64,000 bases of DNA from JAWXCM01 sp034408745. Lineage in GTDB: Bacteria > Acidobacteriota > Terriglobia > Bryobacterales > Bryobacteraceae. A model generated the notes under the pieces. It was not told where the DNA came from. It searched no databases and worked only from the letters and a program-made list of their open reading frames with translations. Both the position numbers and the translations under genes were made by a program. This document shows, piece after piece, positions 14,940-22,873 of the stretch (its first letter is position 1; each line of letters starts with the position of its first letter). Where the stretch lies: the NCBI GenBank assembly GCA_034408745.1, contig JAWXCM010000206.1:1-64000 (forward strand), given 5' to 3'.

Positions 14940-17569
14940 AGCCTCTCCCACCAACTGCTCGGCGGTTCGAAACCGTCGAGGATCCAGATGTCGCCTTCGT
15001 TGCTCCGCACGGTTACTACGACGCTTTTCTCATCGGGCGAGACGGCGAGGCGCGTGGGACCTCCAAGCGGACCGCGAAACTCCAGGGGCTCGGAGAAAAC
15101 GTACAGGACCTGGATCTTCCCGGAAGTGGCGTCAACGCGAATGAAGTCCTGCCTGCCTTCCTTCTGCCGGATGGCATAGATGGTCTTCTCATCTTTTGAC
15201 AGACCAGCGCTCCAGACGGCCTCAGACGTGACCTGCTGCAGTATTTTGCCCTCGTCGAAGGACATGAAGAACATTCCCTTCTGACCAGCGCAAAGGATTC
15301 TGCTGGAGCCTGACGAAGACGCATTGCAGTTACTGGTCGCAAGTTTGACCGGACTCTCGCTGCTGCCTAACCGATATCGGTACATGCCAGTGGGGAGTAG
15401 CTGCAGGTCGGGCTTCTGTGAGGCTCCGAACGATCCAAACATGACGGAACTTCCGTCCGCCGACCAGACGGTGTTCAACGCATTCTTACCCGGAATCACG
15501 GGAGATGGTGTTCCGCCGCCGATGGACGAGACATAGCCGGTAAGGCCATTGAAGGTAGTAACTCCGTAGGCAATGCGCTGTCCATCCGGAGAAAAAACCG
15601 GTCTTTCCAGCCACTGCGACCTGCCTCCCCCGAAGTCACGGGGCGATACTACGACACGCTCGAGCGTTCCGGCGCGGTTTCTGACCCGGATTTCGTCGCC
15701 ATGTATATAGGCATATTCATCCCCGGCCGGCGACCAGGCAAGTTCCGACTGGTTCACTCTGGAGGAGAGGAAACTGCGCGGGGCGGAGCCGTCGACCGGG
15801 ATCTCGATGAGCCGGAAGCGTGTGAGTCCCTGGGTGTAGGCAATGCGTTTCCCGTCGGGCGACACGGAAGGGTATGCCACAGGGGCCGACGTCGCGAGGA
15901 TCGGACGAATCCGGCCTGTTTCAGTGTCGATGAGCTGAATACCCTGCTCACCCGGGGAGCTGGCTATAACGGCGTGCCTGTTGTCGGGGAGCCATGACAG
16001 ATGGACCTGCAGTACCGAGTTGAGTTCCGTGAGAGTGCGCACGCTTCGTCCGGGTTCTACGAGAAGCAACCGGCTGCGCCGCCCGAGCAGGCGTTCGGAC
16101 ACCAGGATTCGTCTGGAGTCGGGCGACCACGCAATGGTGGGAGAGGTACCGCAACACTCCAGCGACTGAGAGAGCCTGGTGGGCGCTGAACCGGGGGGAG
16201 ACTCGACCCAAATACGCCGAATCTGCTCTTCGCCTTGTTTTGTGTCCCGCACAAATGCGAGCGACTTGCCGTCAGGCGAAGCAGCAATGTCGTGCGTCCG
16301 GTTTCCGGCGGGTACGGGCAGCGCTTCCGGCTGTCCGCCTGCACGCGACACGGACCACGCTACAGAACCAAGCAGGAAGTAGAGGCGGTTGCCGTCCACG
16401 GACCAGGCCAGGCGCTCTACGAACGTCGGACTGACCGCATTCGCAGCGATGCTCAGCTTTGCGATGACGGTGGGAGCGTTGCCGTCCGCGTTCTTCAGCA
16501 TGATTCTGAAATCACGAGGCGTCTTCACCACATAAGCAATGCTGCGGCCATCGGGGGACCACGTGGCGCCGTACTCGCCCGATTCTTCTGTCGCGAATGG
16601 CGTGAAGCGATAGGCGGAAATCTCGGGTTGCCATTGCTGACGGGAAGCCAGGCCGATGAAGGCGGCAGCGGTCAGGAGCACGGCGGCGACTGCGGTCACA
16701 ACGCCGGGCATCCTTCGACGGTACATTTGCCGTGGAGGGGCCAAGGCCACGGGCTCCGTTGCTTCGCTGAGGCGCTCTCGGATGGTTCGCAGTTCCAGGA
16801 ACAGATCGCGAGTGGTGTCGTAACGGCTGGCTGGGTCTTTCGACAGGAGCCGTTCGATCACCCAGCGCAGAGGCGCGGGTATGGAGCCGGGCAATGGCGG
16901 CGTCTCGTCGCGGATGATGGCCGACAGCGTTTCAACGGTACTGTCGCGCTGAAACGGCCGCTTGCCAGCGGCGAGCTCATACAGCATGAGGCCGAGGGAA
17001 AACTGGTCACTGCGCGCATCGAGTCCGAGGCCACGGGCCTGCTCGGGGCTCATGTAAGCGGCGGTGCCAATGATGCTGCCCGGGTCCGTGACAGACGTGC
17101 GAGTCGCGTCTGTTGCCGCGGGAGCGGTGCCGGATTTCGCAAGGCCGAAGTCCAGTATCTTGGCCCGACCCGCCTTCGTGATCAGGATGTTGTCGGGCTT
17201 GAGGTCACGATGCAGGATTCCCGCTGCATGTGCGGCAGCGAGGCCATCCGCGATTTGCATCGCCATGTCGAGCAGTGCTCGCGTGTTGTCGGGGGCACGG
17301 AGCGGCTCACCGTCCACGTACTCCATCACGATGTAGTTCTCGCCGACGTCGTAGATTTGCGCGATGTTGGGGTGGTTGAGGGCGGCGATGGCGCGGGCCT
17401 CGCGTTCGAAGCGCGCGGTGAACTGGGCGTGAGAGAACTTGATGGCGACGACGCGGTCGAGGCGTGTGTCGCGGGCTTTCCACACCTCGCCCATGCCGCC
17501 GGCACCGATGGGCGCGAGCAGTTCGTAGGGTCCGATGCGGGCGCCGGCCTTCATTGTTTGCGCGGCCAT
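14921..17569 (-). CDS. Transmembrane Ser/Thr protein kinase with PD40/TolB-like propeller (kinase 3)
   Basis: 882 residues. The start MAAQTMKAGARIGPYELL at 17569 is chosen because it aligns with the starts of the paralogues and lies two bases after the kinase 2 stop. The open frame continues upstream to 17902, but that arginine/proline-rich extension overlaps the kinase 2 coding region and is not credible. Catalytic motifs are complete (HRDLKPDNILITKAGRAK, DFGLAKSGTAPAATDATR). The helix is GVVTAVAAVLLTAAAFIGLA. Blades include ATWSPDGRSIAYV, IAWSPDSRRILVS, YPSVSPDGKRIAYT and RPVFSPDGQRIAYG. The end SSWWERLWPRKQ encodes the start region of kinase 4. Confidence 0.9.
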   Translation of the reverse strand: MAAQTMKAGARIGPYELLAPIGAGGMGEVWKARDTRLDRVVAIKFSHAQFTARFEREARAIAALNHPNIAQIYDVGENYIVMEYVDGEPLRAPDNTRALLDMAMQIADGLAAAHAAGILHRDLKPDNILITKAGRAKILDFGLAKSGTAPAATDATRTSVTDPGSIIGTAAYMSPEQARGLGLDARSDQFSLGLMLYELAAGKRPFQRDSTVETLSAIIRDETPPLPGSIPAPLRWVIERLLSKDPASRYDTTRDLFLELRTIRERLSEATEPVALAPPRQMYRRRMPGVVTAVAAVLLTAAAFIGLASRQQWQPEISAYRFTPFATEESGEYGATWSPDGRSIAYVVKTPRDFRIMLKNADGNAPTVIAKLSIAANAVSPTFVERLAWSVDGNRLYFLLGSVAWSVSRAGGQPEALPVPAGNRTHDIAASPDGKSLAFVRDTKQGEEQIRRIWVESPPGSAPTRLSQSLECCGTSPTIAWSPDSRRILVSERLLGRRSRLLLVEPGRSVRTLTELNSVLQVHLSWLPDNRHAVIASSPGEQGIQLIDTETGRIRPILATSAPVAYPSVSPDGKRIAYTQGLTRFRLIEIPVDGSAPRSFLSSRVNQSELAWSPAGDEYAYIHGDEIRVRNRAGTLERVVVSPRDFGGGRSQWLERPVFSPDGQRIAYGVTTFNGLTGYVSSIGGGTPSPVIPGKNALNTVWSADGSSVMFGSFGASQKPDLQLLPTGMYRYRLGSSESPVKLATSNCNASSSGSSRILCAGQKGMFFMSFDEGKILQQVTSEAVWSAGLSKDEKTIYAIRQKEGRQDFIRVDATSGKIQVLYVFSEPLEFRGPLGGPTRLAVSPDEKSVVVTVRSNEGDIWILDGFEPPSSWWERLWPRKQ

Positions 17570-17571
17570 AA

Positions 17572-20076
17572 CTAGATTAGGCCCTTCGCCACAATCAGCT
17601 CGGAGGAAAACGCGCGATGGATGTATACATATGATTTCCCGTCCGGTGTGACCCTGACCAGACCGGGATCGACTCTGGCTCCGGGCGGGGGTTCCAGATT
17701 GTACACCGGCCTGAGGTCGTTCGTTGCCAGATCGAGGCGGGACAGGCGTGCTCCGATTTTGCCGCCTGTGGCCACCCATGCGACGCGCCCGTCGGGCGTG
17801 ATGCCTGCGACTTCCTGGTTCGGCTCCAGGCGGATGACCCGGTGGCCGGCGCCACCGAGTGGGAACAGGATCCATGCGCGTTCCGTCGTGCGCGCAAGGC
17901 ACAGATTGGCCTGCTCTGCCACGAAGGCGCCGTACTGATCGAAGGGCATTTCCGGTCCGATTACCTGCAACTCTTGCTTACGAGCCTTCCAGAGATAGAA
18001 CCGGCGTGTCTTCCCCTGCTCCCGCCCATTCACGACATACGTTTCATCCGGCAGCCACGCTACGATGCCCGCTGTTTTCGCTGGGAACCGGTCAATGATG
18101 AATGGCCTTTCCTGCCCTGGGCCAGTCGGCGCCAACACCGATCGAACATCGCCGGCGGTCCTGAACAACTGCACCCATTGGCCATCGGGTGAGATCGACA
18201 CGGGGCCGCCGTCTCCCAGCCTGACGGCAGGAGAACCGTCGAGGCGGCGCATGAAGGTAACTTGCTTCCCTTCATTGGTAAGAAAAGCACAAAAGGAACC
18301 GTCCTGCGACAAGAGCACGCTCAGGATTGTGTCCGTCCAGGGGAGGTCCAGGTCGCTTCCACCTGCCACTCGTCCCCGGATGCCATGCCTTACATCGGTC
18401 TGACGCAGCAGCACCCTGCCATCTGCCGATATGCTTTGTGGCTCACTCAGGCCGGGGAGGGTTGTAACGACGCGCATCTTTCCGTTGAGGTTGACCGCAT
18501 AGATCTTGCCAGGTTCTCCCACCAAAGGAGACACGAACCAAAGCTCGCGGCCATCCGGCGTCCAGCAGGCGCTCGAGGCATGGTGTCCCTGCGTGGTGAA
18601 GGAGGCGAGGACTGTCTCCTTGCCTCGCTTGTCAAGAACCGCTACTTTGAAGCCCGATCCGCGAAACACGGCGCCTCCCGATCCCGTATAGGACACGTGT
18701 TCCCCAGACGGTGACACACACACCGAATAAATGGCTGCGACGCCAGTTCGTTCCACCAGGGGGGTTCCGATCGGATACTGAATGCTGGACTTGTCTCCGG
18801 TGGTATGCAGAACCGCCAGGGATTCTCCGTCAGGGGACCAGTCCGCATACACAACGCCAGCCAGCAGTTGCCGGGGCGCGCCTCCGGACAGCGGCATACG
18901 AGCGAGCGTGCGACCCCGTCCCAGAATGACCGCCAATTCGTTCTTTGTTGAAACAGCGGCAAGGTCAAAGATATCGTCGGTGGATATCTCATGACCGATT
19001 TTCTCGTGCGGCTCCAGATATTGAAGCCTGCGGGGTTCCGGGCCTAAACCCGTGCTAAAGACGACGCCACCGTTGGTGGTGAAGCGGGCATTGCCGATCC
19101 CGCCTTCGCGGAACGACAACCTCTGAAAGGCAGCATACCGCAAGCCCGTTTGCCTGTTCCCCAGCCAGTAACCGCCCGCTCCGACGGCCGCCACACCGGC
19201 GAGCGTGGCACCTCGCATGAGCCATGTGCGACGCGGTATCGTGGTCACTTCGCGAATCGGCGCGAGGCCTGTCGTGGTTCCGCTGACCCGGAGCGCGAAG
19301 GCGAAATCCTGGGCTGACTGGAAGCGGCGCTGCGGCTGCTTTTCCAGAGCGTGCGCCACCACCTGGCGAAGCGAGGGCGGCGTTTGCTCCGGCAGTTCGG
19401 GCGCGTCCTCTTTCAGGATCGCGGTCATGGTCTCGACTGCCGTTGGCCGTAGAAATGGCTTCGTCCCGGACAGCATTTCATGCAGGATAATGCCGAGGCT
19501 GAAAATATCGGAGCGGTGATCCGCGACGTCGGCACGGACCTGCTCAGGACTCATGTAAGCCACTGTGCCGAGCACGGTCCCGGGGTCAGTCATGCTGACG
19601 GTGCGGGTCCGGTCATCCTCCGCGGTGGCTGGCGTCACACGTCTTGCGATGCCGAAGTCGAGGATCTTCGGGGTGCCGCTCTGCGTGACGAGGATATTGT
19701 CAGGCTTGAGGTCTCGATGCACGAACCCGGTCGCGTGAGCTGCCGCGAGGCCGTCGGCCACCTGAGCGATGAGCTCGACAGCCCGCCGGGTACTGTCCGT
19801 CGGGCTGAGAGGCGCGCCGTCGACGTACTCCATGACAATGTAATTTTCGCCGACATCGTAGATCTGGGCGATGTTGGCGTGGTTCAGCGCAGCGATGGCG
19901 CGGGCCTCGCGTTCGAAGCGCTCTGTGAACTGGGCGTGGGAGAACTTGATGGCGACGATGCGGTCGAGCCGCGTGTCGCGAGCTTTCCACACCTCCCCCA
20001 TGCCGCCCGCGCCAATTGGCGCGAGCAGTTCGTAAGGTCCGACGCGGCGGCCCGACTGCATTAATTCCGGGGCCAT
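17572..20076 (-). CDS. Transmembrane Ser/Thr protein kinase, divergent propeller (kinase 2)
   Basis: 834 residues, the most divergent member. The kinase motifs are normal (GAGGMGEVW, HRDLKPDNILVTQSGTPK, DFGIARRVTPATAEDD), but the C-lobe (ILKEDAPELPEQTPPSLRQV, KQPQRRFQSAQDFAFAL) is of a different subtype from its neighbours. A tract MRGATLAGVAAVGAGGYWLG gives the membrane helix. The C-terminal half has fewer canonical PD40 signatures (DWSPDGESLAVL, VSISPDGQWVQLF, RVTPDGKSYVYIH), so it is probably a related but distinct propeller. The start at 20076 (MAPELMQSGRRVGPYELL) has GGGAGAGG just upstream, inside the end of kinase 1. It ends AKGLI, so it does not reuse the WERLWP tail, and kinase 3 begins two bases later without overlap. 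Confidence 0.88.
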   Translation of the reverse strand: MAPELMQSGRRVGPYELLAPIGAGGMGEVWKARDTRLDRIVAIKFSHAQFTERFEREARAIAALNHANIAQIYDVGENYIVMEYVDGAPLSPTDSTRRAVELIAQVADGLAAAHATGFVHRDLKPDNILVTQSGTPKILDFGIARRVTPATAEDDRTRTVSMTDPGTVLGTVAYMSPEQVRADVADHRSDIFSLGIILHEMLSGTKPFLRPTAVETMTAILKEDAPELPEQTPPSLRQVVAHALEKQPQRRFQSAQDFAFALRVSGTTTGLAPIREVTTIPRRTWLMRGATLAGVAAVGAGGYWLGNRQTGLRYAAFQRLSFREGGIGNARFTTNGGVVFSTGLGPEPRRLQYLEPHEKIGHEISTDDIFDLAAVSTKNELAVILGRGRTLARMPLSGGAPRQLLAGVVYADWSPDGESLAVLHTTGDKSSIQYPIGTPLVERTGVAAIYSVCVSPSGEHVSYTGSGGAVFRGSGFKVAVLDKRGKETVLASFTTQGHHASSACWTPDGRELWFVSPLVGEPGKIYAVNLNGKMRVVTTLPGLSEPQSISADGRVLLRQTDVRHGIRGRVAGGSDLDLPWTDTILSVLLSQDGSFCAFLTNEGKQVTFMRRLDGSPAVRLGDGGPVSISPDGQWVQLFRTAGDVRSVLAPTGPGQERPFIIDRFPAKTAGIVAWLPDETYVVNGREQGKTRRFYLWKARKQELQVIGPEMPFDQYGAFVAEQANLCLARTTERAWILFPLGGAGHRVIRLEPNQEVAGITPDGRVAWVATGGKIGARLSRLDLATNDLRPVYNLEPPPGARVDPGLVRVTPDGKSYVYIHRAFSSELIVAKGLI

Positions 20077-22673
20077 AACCTCTCCCAAAGAGTGCGCGGT
20101 TGCCGGAAGCCGTTGAGGATCCAGATGTCGCCGTCTTGCACCAGGACGGATGCTGCCACGGACTTTCCGTCGGGCGAAAGCGACAGTCGGGCAGTACCAA
20201 TTGGGCTGGAGGAGGCATAATCGCGGTCGAACGTGGACAACACTCGATGTGCGCCGGTCTCGACATTCACTTCCGCGAGTTGCGTTCTCTCCTGCGGGGC
20301 CATGGTGAGGTACAGGATTCGCTTGCCATCCCGCGACCAGGCAATGGGGCCAACCCTGTCGCCCAGTTTGCGAGGTGTGCCCCCGTGTGCGGGAATCAGT
20401 TCCAGACTGTTCGGGCCGTTACAGGCAATCCAGTCAGACACCGGGGACCATGCGGGAGTGGCACACGCGGTTGTGTGGACTGGCTGCGGATGGTCCCCGC
20501 TGCCGATGCGCAGCTTCGCCAGTATCGTGCTCTGCCCCAGCCGGGTATGGTTGAAGGCGATCCACTGAGCGTCGGGCGAGAACGTAGCCGCGTAGCCGCC
20601 GTCGGGATTGCCACGCGCAATTCGGGCCAGCGCTCCGCCGCCTGCGGGAACAGCCCAGATCGACAGCCCGGGCTCGCAGCCACTACATGTGAACAGGATA
20701 CGGGTCCCATCCGGTGAATAAACTATCGAACCGAGCATCGGCCGCGATATGTCGTCCGGGAAGTCCTTCGGCGTCACAAGAACCTTTTCGCTGGAACCCT
20801 TGCCGTCCCGAACAATGAGTTCGTCGAGGGTGGCGAACACGAACTGATCTGCGCGCGGCGACCAGGCCACGGAATGCTGGTCCAGCTTTTCCGATGTCAG
20901 GAGCCGGGCAGGCGAGCCGTCCAGCGGCAGTTCTGCCAGGCCGAAGCCGTGCGTTTGCGTTGTGTACGCAAGTCTTGCGCCGTCCCGCGTGACAGTAAGG
21001 CCACTCTGCAAGGTTGCAGCGGGCAACAGTGAGGCTTGCGTACCATCGCGCAGGTCGAAGAGACGCAGTCCCTGATCGCCGCCCGATTTCGAAAGCCCGG
21101 TTGCCACTCCGTAGCGGTCTCCGGGCAATGGCCACACCGTCGCATTGAGGCCTTGTGCGTCCAATCGGTATTCCCGGGCTTGCCCGTCGAGGGAGATCCA
21201 CCAGAGCTGGCGATTTCCACCTTCGTCCGGCATGTGCACCATGACGTGTTTCCCGTCCGGCGCCCAGGTGATGGCGGGCGGTGTCAGGCAGCAAGGCAGG
21301 GCTGGCCCGAACGGCTTCGGCTCGGCTCCCGGGGGCGAGGAGAGGCCCACCCGGCGAGTCCGTTTTCCATCGACTTCCTCGGTTACAAGCACAGCCAGCG
21401 TATCGGCCACGGGGGACATGGCGGGAGTACCCGCGGCCACTGCCAGCCGCCGCGGCTCGCCGCCTGCGCGAGACACCGACGCGATAAAGCCGGGCGTGTG
21501 GGAACGGTCCTGATAGTAGATGCGCTCCCCGTCCGCGGACCAGCTCAGGTACAGGAAGTTCGAGCCGCGAGCCAGTGTCACCGGTGCGCCGCCACCTACA
21601 CCCTTGACCACAATCTTCATGCTGTTGCCGTCCGAGATGGTGTACGCGATGGAGCGGCCATCGGGTGACCAGGCGGGTTGCGATTCATTCTCCGTCGTTA
21701 CAGCGAACGGGGTGAAGCGATAGTTGGAGGCGTCGAGGCCTGGGGGCGGCGCCAGCATGGTGCCGATCAGAATGCAGAGTGCGGAAAGCGCTGCTGCCGC
21801 TGCTCCGACTTTCCACCACGGCCGTTTCCGGGCTGCTGTTTGAGGCGCCGCGACTGCGGTTCCAGACGCGCTGCTGAAGCGCTCGCGGGCACTGCGCAGT
21901 TCCAGATACAGGCCGCGGGTTGTGTCGTACCGATTCTCGGGATCTTTCGCAAGGCAGCGCTCGATGATCCAGCGCAGCGGCGCGGGGACCTCCAGTGGCA
22001 ACGGCTCGGCGTCTTCGCGGATGATGGCGGTGAGCACTTCCGCCGTCGAGGCACGCTCGAACGCCCGGTGGCCGGTTGCGAGCTCGTACATGACGAGCCC
22101 GAACGAGAACTGGTCGCTGCGCGCGTCGAGCTGCAGGCCCCGAGCCTGTTCCGGGCTCATGTAAGCCACTGTGCCGACGATTGCTCCAGGCTGCGTGGAG
22201 GTTACCGTAGCATCGCCTCCAGCGGCCGCGAAGGTCTGTTTGGCGAGTCCGAAGTCCAGGATCTTGACCCGGCCTGACTTCGTGATCAGGATGTTGTCTG
22301 GCTTGAGATCGCGATGGATGATGCCTGCGGCGTGTGCGGCGGCGAGGCCGTCGGCGATCTGGATGGCGATGTCGAGCAGCTTGCGCACATCATCGACGCG
22401 CCGTATCGCAGCGCCTTCGACGTACTCCATGACGATGTAGGTCTCGCCGACATCGTAGATCTGGGCTATGTTGGGGTGGTTCAGTGCGGCGATGGCGCGG
22501 GCCTCGCGTTCGAAGCGTTCGGTGAACTGGGCCTGGGAGAACTTGATGGCTACGGTGCGGTTCAGGCGGCTGTCGAGGGCTTTCCACACTTCGCCCATAC
22601 CGCCGGCGCCGACCGGTGTCTGGAGAAGATAAGGGCCAACGTACGTGCCCTCACGAGCGTCAACGCCTGCCAT
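20061..22673 (-). CDS. Transmembrane Ser/Thr protein kinase with PD40/TolB-like propeller (kinase 1, first of cluster)
   Basis: 870 residues. The N-terminus MAGVDAREGTYVGPYLLQTP differs from the later copies. The catalytic core is complete: GAGGMGEVW at 22-30, Lys44, HRD Asp122, DFG 140-142, YMSPEQARGLQLDARSDQ. The helix KVGAAAAALSALCILIGTML lies near residues 288-307. Blades include QPAWSPDGRSIAYT, YLSWSADGERIYYQ, GSIVYSPDGTRILF and YAATFSPDAQWIAF. The tail WERLWPRN contains the ribosome-binding site and start of kinase 2. As the 5'-most gene it probably carries the promoter for the whole set. The family senses outside the membrane and phosphorylates cytoplasmic proteins; neither ligand nor target is known here. 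Confidence 0.9.
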   Translation of the reverse strand: MAGVDAREGTYVGPYLLQTPVGAGGMGEVWKALDSRLNRTVAIKFSQAQFTERFEREARAIAALNHPNIAQIYDVGETYIVMEYVEGAAIRRVDDVRKLLDIAIQIADGLAAAHAAGIIHRDLKPDNILITKSGRVKILDFGLAKQTFAAAGGDATVTSTQPGAIVGTVAYMSPEQARGLQLDARSDQFSFGLVMYELATGHRAFERASTAEVLTAIIREDAEPLPLEVPAPLRWIIERCLAKDPENRYDTTRGLYLELRSARERFSSASGTAVAAPQTAARKRPWWKVGAAAAALSALCILIGTMLAPPPGLDASNYRFTPFAVTTENESQPAWSPDGRSIAYTISDGNSMKIVVKGVGGGAPVTLARGSNFLYLSWSADGERIYYQDRSHTPGFIASVSRAGGEPRRLAVAAGTPAMSPVADTLAVLVTEEVDGKRTRRVGLSSPPGAEPKPFGPALPCCLTPPAITWAPDGKHVMVHMPDEGGNRQLWWISLDGQAREYRLDAQGLNATVWPLPGDRYGVATGLSKSGGDQGLRLFDLRDGTQASLLPAATLQSGLTVTRDGARLAYTTQTHGFGLAELPLDGSPARLLTSEKLDQHSVAWSPRADQFVFATLDELIVRDGKGSSEKVLVTPKDFPDDISRPMLGSIVYSPDGTRILFTCSGCEPGLSIWAVPAGGGALARIARGNPDGGYAATFSPDAQWIAFNHTRLGQSTILAKLRIGSGDHPQPVHTTACATPAWSPVSDWIACNGPNSLELIPAHGGTPRKLGDRVGPIAWSRDGKRILYLTMAPQERTQLAEVNVETGAHRVLSTFDRDYASSSPIGTARLSLSPDGKSVAASVLVQDGDIWILNGFRQPRTLWERLWPRN

Positions 22674-22747
22674 GGTTTGTTTAGCGAACTCAACAACACT
22701 TTAGGGCTGCGCAGGGCGACCGGAATGGGATGCTGCGCAAGCGTTTA

Positions 22748-22753
22748 ATTATA
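22748..22753 (-). promoter_or_regulatory. Possible -10 box of the kinase operon
   Basis: Read on the minus strand, a perfect TATAAT lies about 75 bases before the first kinase start, in a locally AT-rich patch (GCTATAATTAAACG). No convincing -35 hexamer stands 16-18 bases further upstream, so the promoter would be weak, activated or misassigned. Confidence 0.35.
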
Positions 22754-22831
22754 GCGAATGCGTTAGTGAATATCGCCGAGACTGGCTCTGAGGAAGCGCG
22801 CCGATACCCAGTTCTGAGCATTACGTGAAAA

Positions 22832-22864
22832 GGGGGGACAGCACCTCCGGGGTGCTGTCCCCCC
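22832..22864 (-). terminator. Strong hairpin terminator of the CHRD protein gene
   Basis: A perfect 14-base-pair inverted repeat (GGGGGGACAGCACC with its complement) has a five-base loop. On the minus strand it is followed by TTTT. It begins ten bases after the stop of the secreted protein gene and lies before the kinase promoter region, so it would isolate the two transcription units. The same stem could also be a dispersed repeat; only one copy is seen in this window. Confidence 0.6.
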
Positions 22865-22873
22865 GCATGTGCC

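Noticed and set aside
16235..17575. Long plus-strand frames (e.g. 446 codons) opposite the kinases
   Set aside because: They recur in the same register opposite each kinase paralogue because the kinase sequence is conserved, not because the shadow is.
17570..17902. An N-terminal extension of kinase 3
   Set aside because: The extra 110 residues are encoded by another frame of kinase 2, are Arg/Pro-rich, and have no counterpart in the other five kinases.
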